Of a stretch of DNA of 39,033 nt, positions 17,891-25,580 are shown one piece after another. Source of the stretch: Desulfurellaceae bacterium (lineage in GTDB: Bacteria > Campylobacterota_A > Desulfurellia > Desulfurellales > Hippeaceae). The stretch is from NCBI GenBank assembly GCA_015493995.1, contig WGCD01000102.1:1-39033 (forward strand), given 5' to 3'. Both the position numbers and the translations under genes were made by a program. The notes beneath the pieces were generated by a model. That model saw only the letters and a list, made by a program, of their open reading frames with translations. It ran no database searches and was not told where the DNA came from. Position 1 is the stretch's first letter; each line of letters begins with the position of its first letter.

Positions 17891-17920
17891 TTGACAGACA
17901 GTAACTTTTTAAGTTATCAT
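17891..17920 (+). promoter_or_regulatory. Predicted promoter for torA
   Basis: A perfect TTGACA, an 18-nt spacer and TATCAT give the best consensus promoter in this region. The RNA start would lie near 17927, leaving an untranslated leader of about 140 nt before torA, or a leaderless small ORF. Confidence 0.6.
17902..17916. promoter_or_regulatory. Inverted repeat inside the torA promoter spacer (candidate operator)
   Basis: TAACTT-ttt-AAGTTA is a perfect 6-bp inverted repeat with a 3-nt centre. It lies between the -35 and -10 boxes and touches the -10, a position where a bound protein would block or remodel the promoter. Confidence 0.35.
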
Positions 17921-17926
17921 TAAACA

Positions 17927-18037
17927 ATGAATGCACAAAAGATATCTTTTAAAATTGCTCCTTGGCAAACGTATAGGGGTTTGGGTTTTCTCAAAAAATG
18001 GATTTCAATAAGGCTAAATGCGGGTAATGTTTATTAA
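17927..18037 (+). CDS. Possible leaderless small ORF (36 aa) in the torA leader
   Basis: An ATG at the expected RNA start opens 36 codons (APWQTYRGLGFLKKWISIRL in the centre) and ends 32 nt before torA. No Shine-Dalgarno is present. The middle resembles the preceding small ORF. The alternative is a structured, non-coding torA leader; I could not match it to a known riboswitch. Confidence 0.25.
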   Translation: MNAQKISFKIAPWQTYRGLGFLKKWISIRLNAGNVY

Positions 18038-18069
18038 AAAAGTTTAAACGTTTTTTTGGAGGTGAGTTT

Positions 18070-20505
18070 ATGAGTTTTAACTCAAAAGACCTATCAAGGC
18101 GTATGTTTATGAAAACGATGGCAGCAACCGGTGCAGCGGTCTATATAGCCCCGTCGGCTTTTGCAAAAAAGAGACTGCCGTCGGCACCTGTTCTGGATAC
18201 ATACACAAAATCCACGGCAACACACTGGGGTTCTGTAAACGCCATCGTTGAGGGCGGTGAATTTACAAGGGTATCTCCTTTTAAAGACGAGTATCCCATT
18301 CCTATGATTCAGGGATTGGCAGATAGGGTAAATGCCCAAAACAGAGTCAAATATCCAATGGTAAGAGAAGGATACCTGAAGTACGGCTACAAAAGCAACA
18401 AAGCAAGAAGGGGAAGAGACAGATTTGTCAGAGTCAGTTGGGAAAAAGCGTTTGACCTTGTTGCAAAAGAACTCAAAAGGGTAAAATCAAAATACGGTAA
18501 CTCAGCTATATTTGCAGGCAGTGTTGACTGGCACAGCGTTGGAAAACTCCATGCGGCACCAACGCTTTTAAGAAGAATGCTCAATCAGTTCGGCGGCTTC
18601 ACAGACGATACGGGCGATTTCAGCGTTCAGGCGGCAATGACCATACTGCCGCACGTAACAGGCAATATAGAGGTCTATGACAGACAAACAGCCTGGCCTA
18701 CAATCATCGAACATACCGATACGGTTGTGCTGTGGGCTGCTGATTTATTGAAAAACAACCAGATAGGATGGAATCCGCCTGACCATTACGCTTACAACGC
18801 CGTCAAACAACTTAAAGAAAAGGGTAAAAAGGTTATATCTATAGACCCGCGCTACACAGATACAACGGAATATCTGAATGCCGAGTGGGTTAAAATCAGA
18901 CCCAACACGGATGTTGCAATGATGCTTGCCATAGCATACACTCTCTACAAAGAAAACCTATATGATAAAGAATTTTTGGATAAATACACAGTAGGCTTTG
19001 ATAAATTTCTGCCGTATCTTTTGGGGAAAACGGACAACACTCCCAAAACCCCAGAATGGGCTGAAAAAATAACAGAAATAAAAGCCGACACAATCAAAGA
19101 AATTGCAAGAACTATGGCAAAGGGACGCACTATGATAATGAGCGGATGGGCAATTCAAAGGCAAGACCACGGTGAACAGGCTCCTTGGATGATAGTTACG
19201 CTTGCAGCAATGCTTGGTCAGGTAGGGCTTCCCGGTGGAGGATTCGGGTTTAGTTATCACTACGCATCAGGCGGTTCACCCGAAGCAGACGCTCCGTCTT
19301 TACCGGGCATCTCCTCAGGGGACAACCCTGTTAAAATAGAGATACCATTTGCTCACGCGGTAAGCGATTTATTGTTAAATCCCGGCAAGGTTATAGATTT
19401 TAACGGCGAAAAGATTAAATATCCGCTGATTAAGCTCGTCTGGTGGGCAGGCGGCAATCCCATGAGCCACCAAATGGATAGAAACAGACAGGTAAAAGCC
19501 TGGAGAAAACCGGATACGATAATAATTAACGAGATATACTGGACATCAACGGCTAAGTTTGCAGATATTGTACTGCCTGTTACAACCACATTTGAAAGAA
19601 ACGACATAGAGGTTTTGAGCGAATACACAAACAGATACATAGTTGCAATGAAAAAGACCGTCGAGCCGCTGTACGAAGCAAAAAGCGACTACGACATCTT
19701 TGCAGGCGTGGCAAAGAAACTCGGATTCGAGAAAAAATTCACCGAGGGCAAATCGGAGATGGATTGGATAAAGCAGTTCTACTCGGTTGCTCAAAAACAG
19801 GCAAAAATCAAGAAGCTCAATATGCCGTCTTTCGATGAATTCTGGGATAAAGGATTCGTTGAATTCCCAATAACAGAAAAGGCAAAGAAGTGGGTCAGAT
19901 ACGGAGATTTCAGAGCCAATCCTTTGAAGAATCCGCTTGGAACGCCTTCGGGTAAGATTGAGATATACTCAAAAACAATAGCAAAATACAAATACGACGA
20001 TTGTCCGCCACATCCGACATGGATGGAGCCTATCGAGTGGTTAGGCAGCAAGAAATCAAAGAGGTATCCGCTTCATATGGTCTCCTCGCATCCTAAATTC
20101 AGACTCCACTCACAATTGGACAATACGTGGCTTAGAAGCCTTTATGAAATCAACGACAGAGAGCCGATGTGGATAAACCCGAAAGATGCAAAACGATACG
20201 GCATAAAGGAAAACGACCTCGTAATGGTGCACAACAAAAGAGGTAAACTGCTTGCGTCAGCGGTTATTACCGACAGAATAAGAGAGGGTGTTATCCTTGT
20301 TCACGAGGGCGCATGGTATGATCCGGATAAACCGGGAGCCGTCGGAGCTATGTGCAAACACGGAAACCCGAATCTCGTTACACTGGATAAAGGAACATCC
20401 AAACTCGCTCAGGGAAATATTGCAAATACGGTTTTGGTAAAGGTAACAAAATACAGAAGAAAACCGCCCAAAGTAACCGTGTTTGATGTTCCGTTCGGAG
20501 GATAA
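18070..20505 (+). CDS. torA: Periplasmic TMAO/N- or S-oxide reductase (TorA/BisC family)
   Basis: Molybdenum bis-MGD enzyme of the DMSO-reductase family that reduces trimethylamine N-oxide or similar oxides as a terminal acceptor. The 811-residue protein begins with a twin-arginine signal (SRRMFMK, residues 9-15, cleaved after about 32) and is exported folded. There is no N-terminal Cys cluster, so no FS0 [4Fe-4S] centre, as in TorA/DorA/BisC. The Mo-ligand serine is in WHSVGKLH (about S156). The position equivalent to DorA Tyr114 (usual SYGW) is Val (SVDW), which favours TMAO over sulfoxides by inference. Strong GGAGGTGA site. Followed 3 nt later by a cytochrome, as in Campylobacter Cj0264c/Cj0265c. 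TorD is not in the window. Confidence 0.88.
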   Translation: MSFNSKDLSRRMFMKTMAATGAAVYIAPSAFAKKRLPSAPVLDTYTKSTATHWGSVNAIVEGGEFTRVSPFKDEYPIPMIQGLADRVNAQNRVKYPMVREGYLKYGYKSNKARRGRDRFVRVSWEKAFDLVAKELKRVKSKYGNSAIFAGSVDWHSVGKLHAAPTLLRRMLNQFGGFTDDTGDFSVQAAMTILPHVTGNIEVYDRQTAWPTIIEHTDTVVLWAADLLKNNQIGWNPPDHYAYNAVKQLKEKGKKVISIDPRYTDTTEYLNAEWVKIRPNTDVAMMLAIAYTLYKENLYDKEFLDKYTVGFDKFLPYLLGKTDNTPKTPEWAEKITEIKADTIKEIARTMAKGRTMIMSGWAIQRQDHGEQAPWMIVTLAAMLGQVGLPGGGFGFSYHYASGGSPEADAPSLPGISSGDNPVKIEIPFAHAVSDLLLNPGKVIDFNGEKIKYPLIKLVWWAGGNPMSHQMDRNRQVKAWRKPDTIIINEIYWTSTAKFADIVLPVTTTFERNDIEVLSEYTNRYIVAMKKTVEPLYEAKSDYDIFAGVAKKLGFEKKFTEGKSEMDWIKQFYSVAQKQAKIKKLNMPSFDEFWDKGFVEFPITEKAKKWVRYGDFRANPLKNPLGTPSGKIEIYSKTIAKYKYDDCPPHPTWMEPIEWLGSKKSKRYPLHMVSSHPKFRLHSQLDNTWLRSLYEINDREPMWINPKDAKRYGIKENDLVMVHNKRGKLLASAVITDRIREGVILVHEGAWYDPDKPGAVGAMCKHGNPNLVTLDKGTSKLAQGNIANTVLVKVTKYRRKPPKVTVFDVPFGG

Positions 20506-20508
20506 TCT

Positions 20509-21144
20509 ATGAAATTCAACCGGTTAACACAAATACTTCTAATAGCAGTGCTACTTACACTTTCTTCTTTTTCACAACAGTCATTTGCAAAACAAGAGGA
20601 TGCATTATTCGCATCCTCTTCCTGCAATATATACCTTGACAATACACACTCAAAAGCCATAGGCTTGCTTGAAATAGGAGCAAAGGTCTATGTTATCAAC
20701 AAAAAAGGCGAATGGTATAACGTAAAAATAAAAGGGTGGAGGCAAAACGGATTGGACAGCATCATTTACGCATTTATGGGTAAAAGAATTTTAAAAGCCG
20801 AACTTACACCAAACGGTGAGAAGTTTATAAAGATTACCAAAACAGTTAAAGATGAAAATACAGACCTTATATGGCAAGAGGTGGAACTTGATAATGTTTG
20901 GGTTAAATCCGAGTTCCTCGCAAAAAGTATGAACGATGTTTGGCAGAAAGCCTCAAAATTATTTCATGCAAGGTGTTCTATGTGCCACGCCCTTCCCAAA
21001 ACAACAACATTTACGGCAAATCAGTGGCCTGCAACACTGAGGGTTATGACAAAAAGAGCAGCCCTCGACAAAAGTCAAACCGATATCGTTTCTAAGTTTC
21101 TGCAGTATCACGCAAAGGATACAATAAAACTCAAAGAAGAATAA
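20509..21144 (+). CDS. Periplasmic monoheme cytochrome c with SH3-like domain, TorA partner
   Basis: Exported 211-residue protein with a signal peptide ending near SFA (residue 27). A beta-rich SH3b-like region (about 38-135, ending LDNVWVKSEFL) follows, then a C-terminal mono-heme module with C156SMCH160 and a possible axial Met at 180 (LRVM). It starts 3 nt after torA, so the two are co-transcribed. In Campylobacter the torA homologue Cj0264c is paired with the monoheme cytochrome Cj0265c, and this gene is most simply the equivalent. It differs from E. coli TorC, a pentaheme NapC-type quinol dehydrogenase. Its stop lies 1 bp from the stop of the opposing ankyrin gene. Confidence 0.82.
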   Translation: MKFNRLTQILLIAVLLTLSSFSQQSFAKQEDALFASSSCNIYLDNTHSKAIGLLEIGAKVYVINKKGEWYNVKIKGWRQNGLDSIIYAFMGKRILKAELTPNGEKFIKITKTVKDENTDLIWQEVELDNVWVKSEFLAKSMNDVWQKASKLFHARCSMCHALPKTTTFTANQWPATLRVMTKRAALDKSQTDIVSKFLQYHAKDTIKLKEE

Positions 21145-21145
21145 G

Positions 21146-21844
21146 CTAAAGCGTTTTAAGGTAGTCTGCAGCTCTATGAGCGCTGGCGAGTTGTGCCTTC
21201 TTTAGGGCGGTGTAGTCGTTTACATCCCTTAAAGAGGCATCCGCTCCCTTTTTAATCAAATACTCAACTATATCGAGATTATCCCTGAAAGCAGCTTTTA
21301 TAAGTGCAGTTTCTCCTACGGTATCCTGAGCGTCTATGTCTGCACCCTTTTCAATGAGATACTTGACTATATCTATAAAACCATCCCCCATTATTCCTTC
21401 TGAAGCTGCCATTAGAGGTGTATTGTTATATCTGTTCAATGCATTTATTTTTGCACCATTTTCAACAAGATACTTTACAATATCCAGTCTGCCTCTTCGA
21501 GAGGCTTCCATTAAGGGTGTGTTGAGCCATTTATCGGTAGAGTTCACATAAGCGCCGTGTTCAATAAGTAATTTTATTATTTCAAGGTCTGCATCCGCTA
21601 CGATAGCCTCCATTAAAACACTGTTACCCCACATATTTTTAGCATTGACCTTTGCTTTTTTCTCCAAAAGGTATTTCACAACATCAACACAGTTACCCGC
21701 AACGGCTTTCATTAAAGGAGTTTCGCCGAGTTTGTTTTTATAATTCACTTTGGCACCGTTTTTAACGGCTTTTTTAACCCCCTCCAAATCACACTCCTCT
21801 GAGCAGTGAATAAGATATCCGTTTTCTGTCATCTTTTTACTCAT
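21146..21844 (-). CDS. Ankyrin-repeat protein
   Basis: Soluble 232-residue protein made of about seven ankyrin repeats from residue 10 to the end, each close to GxTPLMxAxxxGxxDIVKYLxxxGAxxNA. There is no signal peptide, so it is probably cytoplasmic and a binding scaffold. The start is set at MSKKM, not the upstream ATG, because an AGGGGGG Shine-Dalgarno lies 4 nt before it. It stands alone between two plus-strand operons and converges with the cytochrome gene. Binding partner unknown. Confidence 0.85.
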   Translation of the reverse strand: MSKKMTENGYLIHCSEECDLEGVKKAVKNGAKVNYKNKLGETPLMKAVAGNCVDVVKYLLEKKAKVNAKNMWGNSVLMEAIVADADLEIIKLLIEHGAYVNSTDKWLNTPLMEASRRGRLDIVKYLVENGAKINALNRYNNTPLMAASEGIMGDGFIDIVKYLIEKGADIDAQDTVGETALIKAAFRDNLDIVEYLIKKGADASLRDVNDYTALKKAQLASAHRAADYLKTL

Positions 21845-21946
21845 TAAACCCCCCTTAAAAAATAGTTGCATTTTTATGTTATAATTTTAAGCTGTATTAT
21901 TCAAGAAAAACATAGTATAAAACAAGCTGCATCAAAGGAGAATAAT

Positions 21947-21982
21947 TTGCGCAAAAAACCTGTTACAACGGCGATTTATTAA
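21947..21982 (+). CDS. Possible 11-aa leader peptide before the HD-GYP gene
   Basis: AAAGGAG followed after 6 nt by TTG opens a short reading frame (RKKPVTTAIY) that stops 57 nt before the HD-GYP gene. The HD-GYP gene itself has no visible Shine-Dalgarno. A chance site is possible. Confidence 0.2.
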   Translation: MRKKPVTTAIY

Positions 21983-22039
21983 ATATTGAAAGACGCAGTT
22001 GAGTTTGACTTTACAACCCGATTATGGTAATTAGTAGCT

Positions 22040-24133
22040 ATGAATTTTCTTTCCGACGACTTTAAAGAAATACTTCTCATTGCAGACAATATAATAAACA
22101 GCCGATACAAAAAGGACGGGTGGCTGTCAATTTTAAATTCTCTATCAACAATATTCAAAGCGGACGGAGCGTTTATAGGACTGTGGGAAGAAGGGTTTAT
22201 AAACCTGAAGTATTCCTCTTCGATAATAGACCGCCTTCAATCAGAAGGAATCAAAAATATCAACTTAAAAGACAGAAAAGAGTTTGAAAATCCACTTATC
22301 AATCAGGGATATATAAAAATAGACGACTATGAAAGCTGTGAATACGCACTCAAAGAGTGGAAACGGATAGGCTTGAAATCTCTGCTTGCCGCTACAATAA
22401 AAACAGACAAAAGGATTTACGGCTCCTTACATATAGTAAAGTTCAACAAAAAGATAGAGTTTGATGAAAAACAAATAGAAGCATTAAAACTGATAGCAAA
22501 CACGATAGCATCTCAACTCGAAAAGGAAAGCCTAAACAAAAAACTCGAAGACGAACAAAATCTTAACACCCAATATGTAAAACTCATAAACGAAATAGCT
22601 TCTGATATAGAATCAAGCGGACAGATAGATATGTGGATTTCCAACACACTCAACAAAATAAAAGCAATAACAAATGCCAATACTGTCAGTTTCGTAATGC
22701 CTTCTGAAAACATATTTGCAAAGTTAAACACGGTATTTTCAAAAATGAGTTATGAGGAGCGCAGTACCAACCCGCTGTACGATTTATGGGAAAACAATAT
22801 TATCAACACCGTTGAGTTTACAAAAGAGAGGGATTTAAATAAATGCAACCGTCCGTCTATAAAAAAAGCCCTTGCAATACCCATTACGTCCAACTATCGC
22901 ACAATAGCAGTTTTATGTTTGGGGTTTCATAACCTCGAGAGCCAATTAAGCAATCAAACCATACTCTTTACCAAAACGGTTTTCAGATACTTTGCTTCTA
23001 TGATATACACATACAAAAATTTATCGAGAATTTCCTCAAGGCTGTCTGAGACTGAAACAGGGCTAATCAAAGCATTTGTCTCCTCTATGGAGGCTAAGGA
23101 TGTTTACACAAAGGGACACTCAGAGCATGTAGCAGCTTATGCCAAAAATATAGGTGCAGCATTGGGACTTAACGAAGAGGAACTTGATGCCATATACAAT
23201 GCGGGTCTTCTTCACGATATAGGGAAAATAGGAATACCCGACAATATACTGCTTAAACCCGGCAGGTTAATGCCGCACGAATACGAGATAATCAAACTGC
23301 ACCCTATTTTTTCATATGAAATAATAAAAAACATACCTAAATTTAAGAAGATAGCACAGTGCATAAAACATCACCACGAGCGATGTGACGGCAGCGGTTA
23401 TCCGGACGGGTTAAAAAAGGATAAAATAGAGATCGGAGCACGAATACTTGCCATTGCCGATATATTCGACGCTTTGACAACAAAAAGACCCTACAGAGAT
23501 AAGATGCCGCCGGATAAGGCGATTGAAATTTTGAAAAAAGAGAGTGTTGACTTAAACATTCTTTCAAAATCCGAGAAAGTCTTGAAAGAGTCGTATATAA
23601 CCCAAAGCGCCATAACGTCTGTTTTTGTACCCTCAAAGCTCGACAAAATTAGAAATGATATGATTCAAAGGGATTATATGACAGGGCTTTATCGAAGGGA
23701 TACTTTATCGGCAACAATAGAAAAATATATAAACAGCAAAGAGAGATTTACGCTCTTTATGATAGATATAAAAAACATTTCCTATATCAATTACAAATAC
23801 GGTGTTGACATAGGAGATAAGATAATTGTTTTTGTTGCTCAGGAACTGCTGAAATTATCAAACATAGATGCGGTATCAAGAACCGGTGCGGATGTTTTTA
23901 TGTTTATATATAAAGGCACAAGCGCAGAAACGTTTAAACAGATAATATCGGCAGAGCTTAAAAAAGGTATTGTTAAAAGAGTTAAACAAAAAAGTTGCGT
24001 TATAGACAGAAACGAGGCAGACAGTATAATAGGCTGCTACATAACCTATACGCAATACCCAAAAGAGGCAAAAAACGCAGAAGAACTTATATATAAATGC
24101 CTGATTAAAAAGAAAGAGCTCTACAAACAATGA
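22040..24133 (+). CDS. GAF-GAF-HD-GYP-degenerate GGDEF signalling protein
   Basis: Cytoplasmic 697-residue protein. Two GAF-like sensor regions (about 25-160 and 190-325, the second weaker) are followed by an HD-GYP domain (about 335-530) with HSEHVAAYA, LLHDIGKIGIPDN, HPIFSYEII, HHERCDGSGYPDG and ADIFDALTTKRPYR, all catalytic residues intact. Such domains hydrolyse c-di-GMP. The C-terminal domain (about 540-697) is GGDEF-like (DYMTGLYRRDTL), but its active site reads RTGADVF instead of RxGGDEF, so cyclase activity is unlikely. A GGDEF after an HD-GYP is also an unusual order. The stop overlaps the permease start by 4 nt. Confidence 0.88.
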   Translation: MNFLSDDFKEILLIADNIINSRYKKDGWLSILNSLSTIFKADGAFIGLWEEGFINLKYSSSIIDRLQSEGIKNINLKDRKEFENPLINQGYIKIDDYESCEYALKEWKRIGLKSLLAATIKTDKRIYGSLHIVKFNKKIEFDEKQIEALKLIANTIASQLEKESLNKKLEDEQNLNTQYVKLINEIASDIESSGQIDMWISNTLNKIKAITNANTVSFVMPSENIFAKLNTVFSKMSYEERSTNPLYDLWENNIINTVEFTKERDLNKCNRPSIKKALAIPITSNYRTIAVLCLGFHNLESQLSNQTILFTKTVFRYFASMIYTYKNLSRISSRLSETETGLIKAFVSSMEAKDVYTKGHSEHVAAYAKNIGAALGLNEEELDAIYNAGLLHDIGKIGIPDNILLKPGRLMPHEYEIIKLHPIFSYEIIKNIPKFKKIAQCIKHHHERCDGSGYPDGLKKDKIEIGARILAIADIFDALTTKRPYRDKMPPDKAIEILKKESVDLNILSKSEKVLKESYITQSAITSVFVPSKLDKIRNDMIQRDYMTGLYRRDTLSATIEKYINSKERFTLFMIDIKNISYINYKYGVDIGDKIIVFVAQELLKLSNIDAVSRTGADVFMFIYKGTSAETFKQIISAELKKGIVKRVKQKSCVIDRNEADSIIGCYITYTQYPKEAKNAEELIYKCLIKKKELYKQ

Positions 24134-25098
24134 AAATTTTTTTACTGAAAAAATTGTTGGAACTTGTTCCCACTTTTTTCGGGATTACGGTCATCATATT
24201 TGTCATTATACACCTTGCTCCGGGAAACCCCATCAACTCTATGGGAACTTTTAATCCCAATATATCCGCAGAATCACTTGAGCATATGAAGAAATTCTAC
24301 CATCTCGACCAACCATTATACGTTCAGTATGCGGATTGGATTAAATCAGTCATACATCTGAATTTCGGCGTAAGTCTGGTTGACGGTGTGAGTGTTATCA
24401 AAAAAATTGCCTCAAGACTGCCTGTAACGGTTGGTATAAACATTGCAGTTTTGGTCATATCGCTTGCCATATCCATACCCATTGGTGTTATAAGTGCCAT
24501 TAAAAAAGATTCCTTTATCGATAAGTTTTTCACGCTTTTTGTATTCAGCGGATATGCAATGCCTTCGTTTTGGCTTGCCCTGCTTTTAATGATACTCTTC
24601 AGCGTTAAGTGGCATATTCTTCCCCTTTCCGGCTTGCACTCCATCAATGTTCATCCCGGCACTTTTTATTACTACTGGGATATGGTAAAACACCTTACTC
24701 TTCCTATTGCCATAGGGGTTTATGGCTCATTGGCAGGGTTTACCCGCTACATTAGAAAAGGCGTCATAGAGGTTTTTGATAAGGATTTTATAAGAATGCT
24801 CTATCTGCACAAAGCAAGCAAAAAAACCATCTACATTCATACGCTAAAAAACGCAATGCTACCGCTCGTAACAATACTCGGTCTATCCATACCGGGACTT
24901 ATAGGAGGAAGTGTCATTATGGAATCTATTTTTGCAATACCGGGGATGGGACAACTGTTCTATCTTTCGGCAATGGCAAGGGACTACCCTACGATTATGG
25001 GTATTTTAACAATCAGTACGGTTTTAACGCTCACAGGTAATTTAATAGCGGACATAACCTATGCTTTGGTTGACCCGCGGATAAGGTACTCAAAATGA
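24130..25098 (+). CDS. DppB/OppB-family ABC transporter permease, orphan
   Basis: Inner-membrane permease of 322 residues with about six helices. It has the N-terminal family sequence LVPTFFGITVIIFVIIHLAPGNP and the EAA loop DFIRMLYLHKASKKTIYIHTLKNAMLPL that contacts the ATPase, then GGSVIMESIFAIPGMGQL. These transporters import oligopeptides, dipeptides, nickel or sugars using a DppC permease, one or two ATPases and a binding protein, none of which is in the window. The gene is coupled at both ends by 4-nt overlaps to the HD-GYP gene and a HAD-fold gene. Substrate unknown. Confidence 0.88.
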   Translation: MKIFLLKKLLELVPTFFGITVIIFVIIHLAPGNPINSMGTFNPNISAESLEHMKKFYHLDQPLYVQYADWIKSVIHLNFGVSLVDGVSVIKKIASRLPVTVGINIAVLVISLAISIPIGVISAIKKDSFIDKFFTLFVFSGYAMPSFWLALLLMILFSVKWHILPLSGLHSINVHPGTFYYYWDMVKHLTLPIAIGVYGSLAGFTRYIRKGVIEVFDKDFIRMLYLHKASKKTIYIHTLKNAMLPLVTILGLSIPGLIGGSVIMESIFAIPGMGQLFYLSAMARDYPTIMGILTISTVLTLTGNLIADITYALVDPRIRYSK

Positions 25099-25562
25099 TT
25101 ACAATAGAATTTAACGATGAGAAAATCGAGCTTAAATACCTTCTGCTTGACTATACCGGAACACTGTCCGAAAACGGAAAAATAATAGAGGGTGTTAAGC
25201 AAAGACTTGAGGCATTATCGGATAAGTTTGAAAGGATAGAGGTTTTAACAGCCGATACGTTCGGTTCAGCTAAAAAAGAGCTTAAAGGCTTGAATCTTAA
25301 CATCAATATACTACAAGGAGAAGCCGGAATCCAAAAGCTGCAAAAATTGAACGAGCTTGGAGCCGAGCATTGCGTAGCAATAGGAAACGGAAATAACGAT
25401 GTATTGATGTTAAAAAAAGCAAGGCTTTCGATAGCTGTCATAAATAAAGACGGCTGCTTTGCAAAACTTATAAATGAAGCCGATATTGTGGCTTGTTCAA
25501 CAAACGATGTGCTTGACGGTTTAATAGATACGCGTAAAATAGTGTCGCTTTTAAGAAAATAG
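25095..25562 (+). CDS. Soluble P-type-ATPase-like HAD-fold protein
   Basis: Small 155-residue HAD-superfamily protein. Motif I is DYTGTL (D19), lacking the second Asp usual in phosphatases and matching the DKTGT of P-type ATPases. Motif IV is GNGNNDVLML, and a lysine in the HAD motif III area is likely. It lacks a cap domain. It therefore resembles the soluble P-type ATPase group of conserved archaeal and bacterial proteins, whose role is unknown. It overlaps the permease gene by 4 nt and precedes mscS by 18 nt. Confidence 0.7.
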   Translation: MITIEFNDEKIELKYLLLDYTGTLSENGKIIEGVKQRLEALSDKFERIEVLTADTFGSAKKELKGLNLNINILQGEAGIQKLQKLNELGAEHCVAIGNGNNDVLMLKKARLSIAVINKDGCFAKLINEADIVACSTNDVLDGLIDTRKIVSLLRK

Positions 25563-25580
25563 GGTCTTGATGGTGTTTGT

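Larger units (their letters stand above)
17699..18069 (+). other. 371-bp intergenic region between ferredoxin and torA
   Basis: AT-rich at the left, with no convincing terminator after the ferredoxin gene. It contains the two small ORFs, the TTGACA promoter with its inverted repeat and, at the right end, the strong torA Shine-Dalgarno GGAGGTGA. The rest shows nothing I can assign. Confidence 0.6.

Noticed and set aside
17927-18060. Known riboswitch or Moco/c-di-GMP aptamer in the torA leader
   Set aside because: GCAAAC and GGCTAAATG resemble fragments of such motifs, but the required conserved cores are absent.
18070-20505. Formate dehydrogenase, nitrate reductase or thiosulfate reductase
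   Set aside because: No N-terminal Cys cluster and a serine Mo ligand; these indicate the TorA/DMSO-reductase class.
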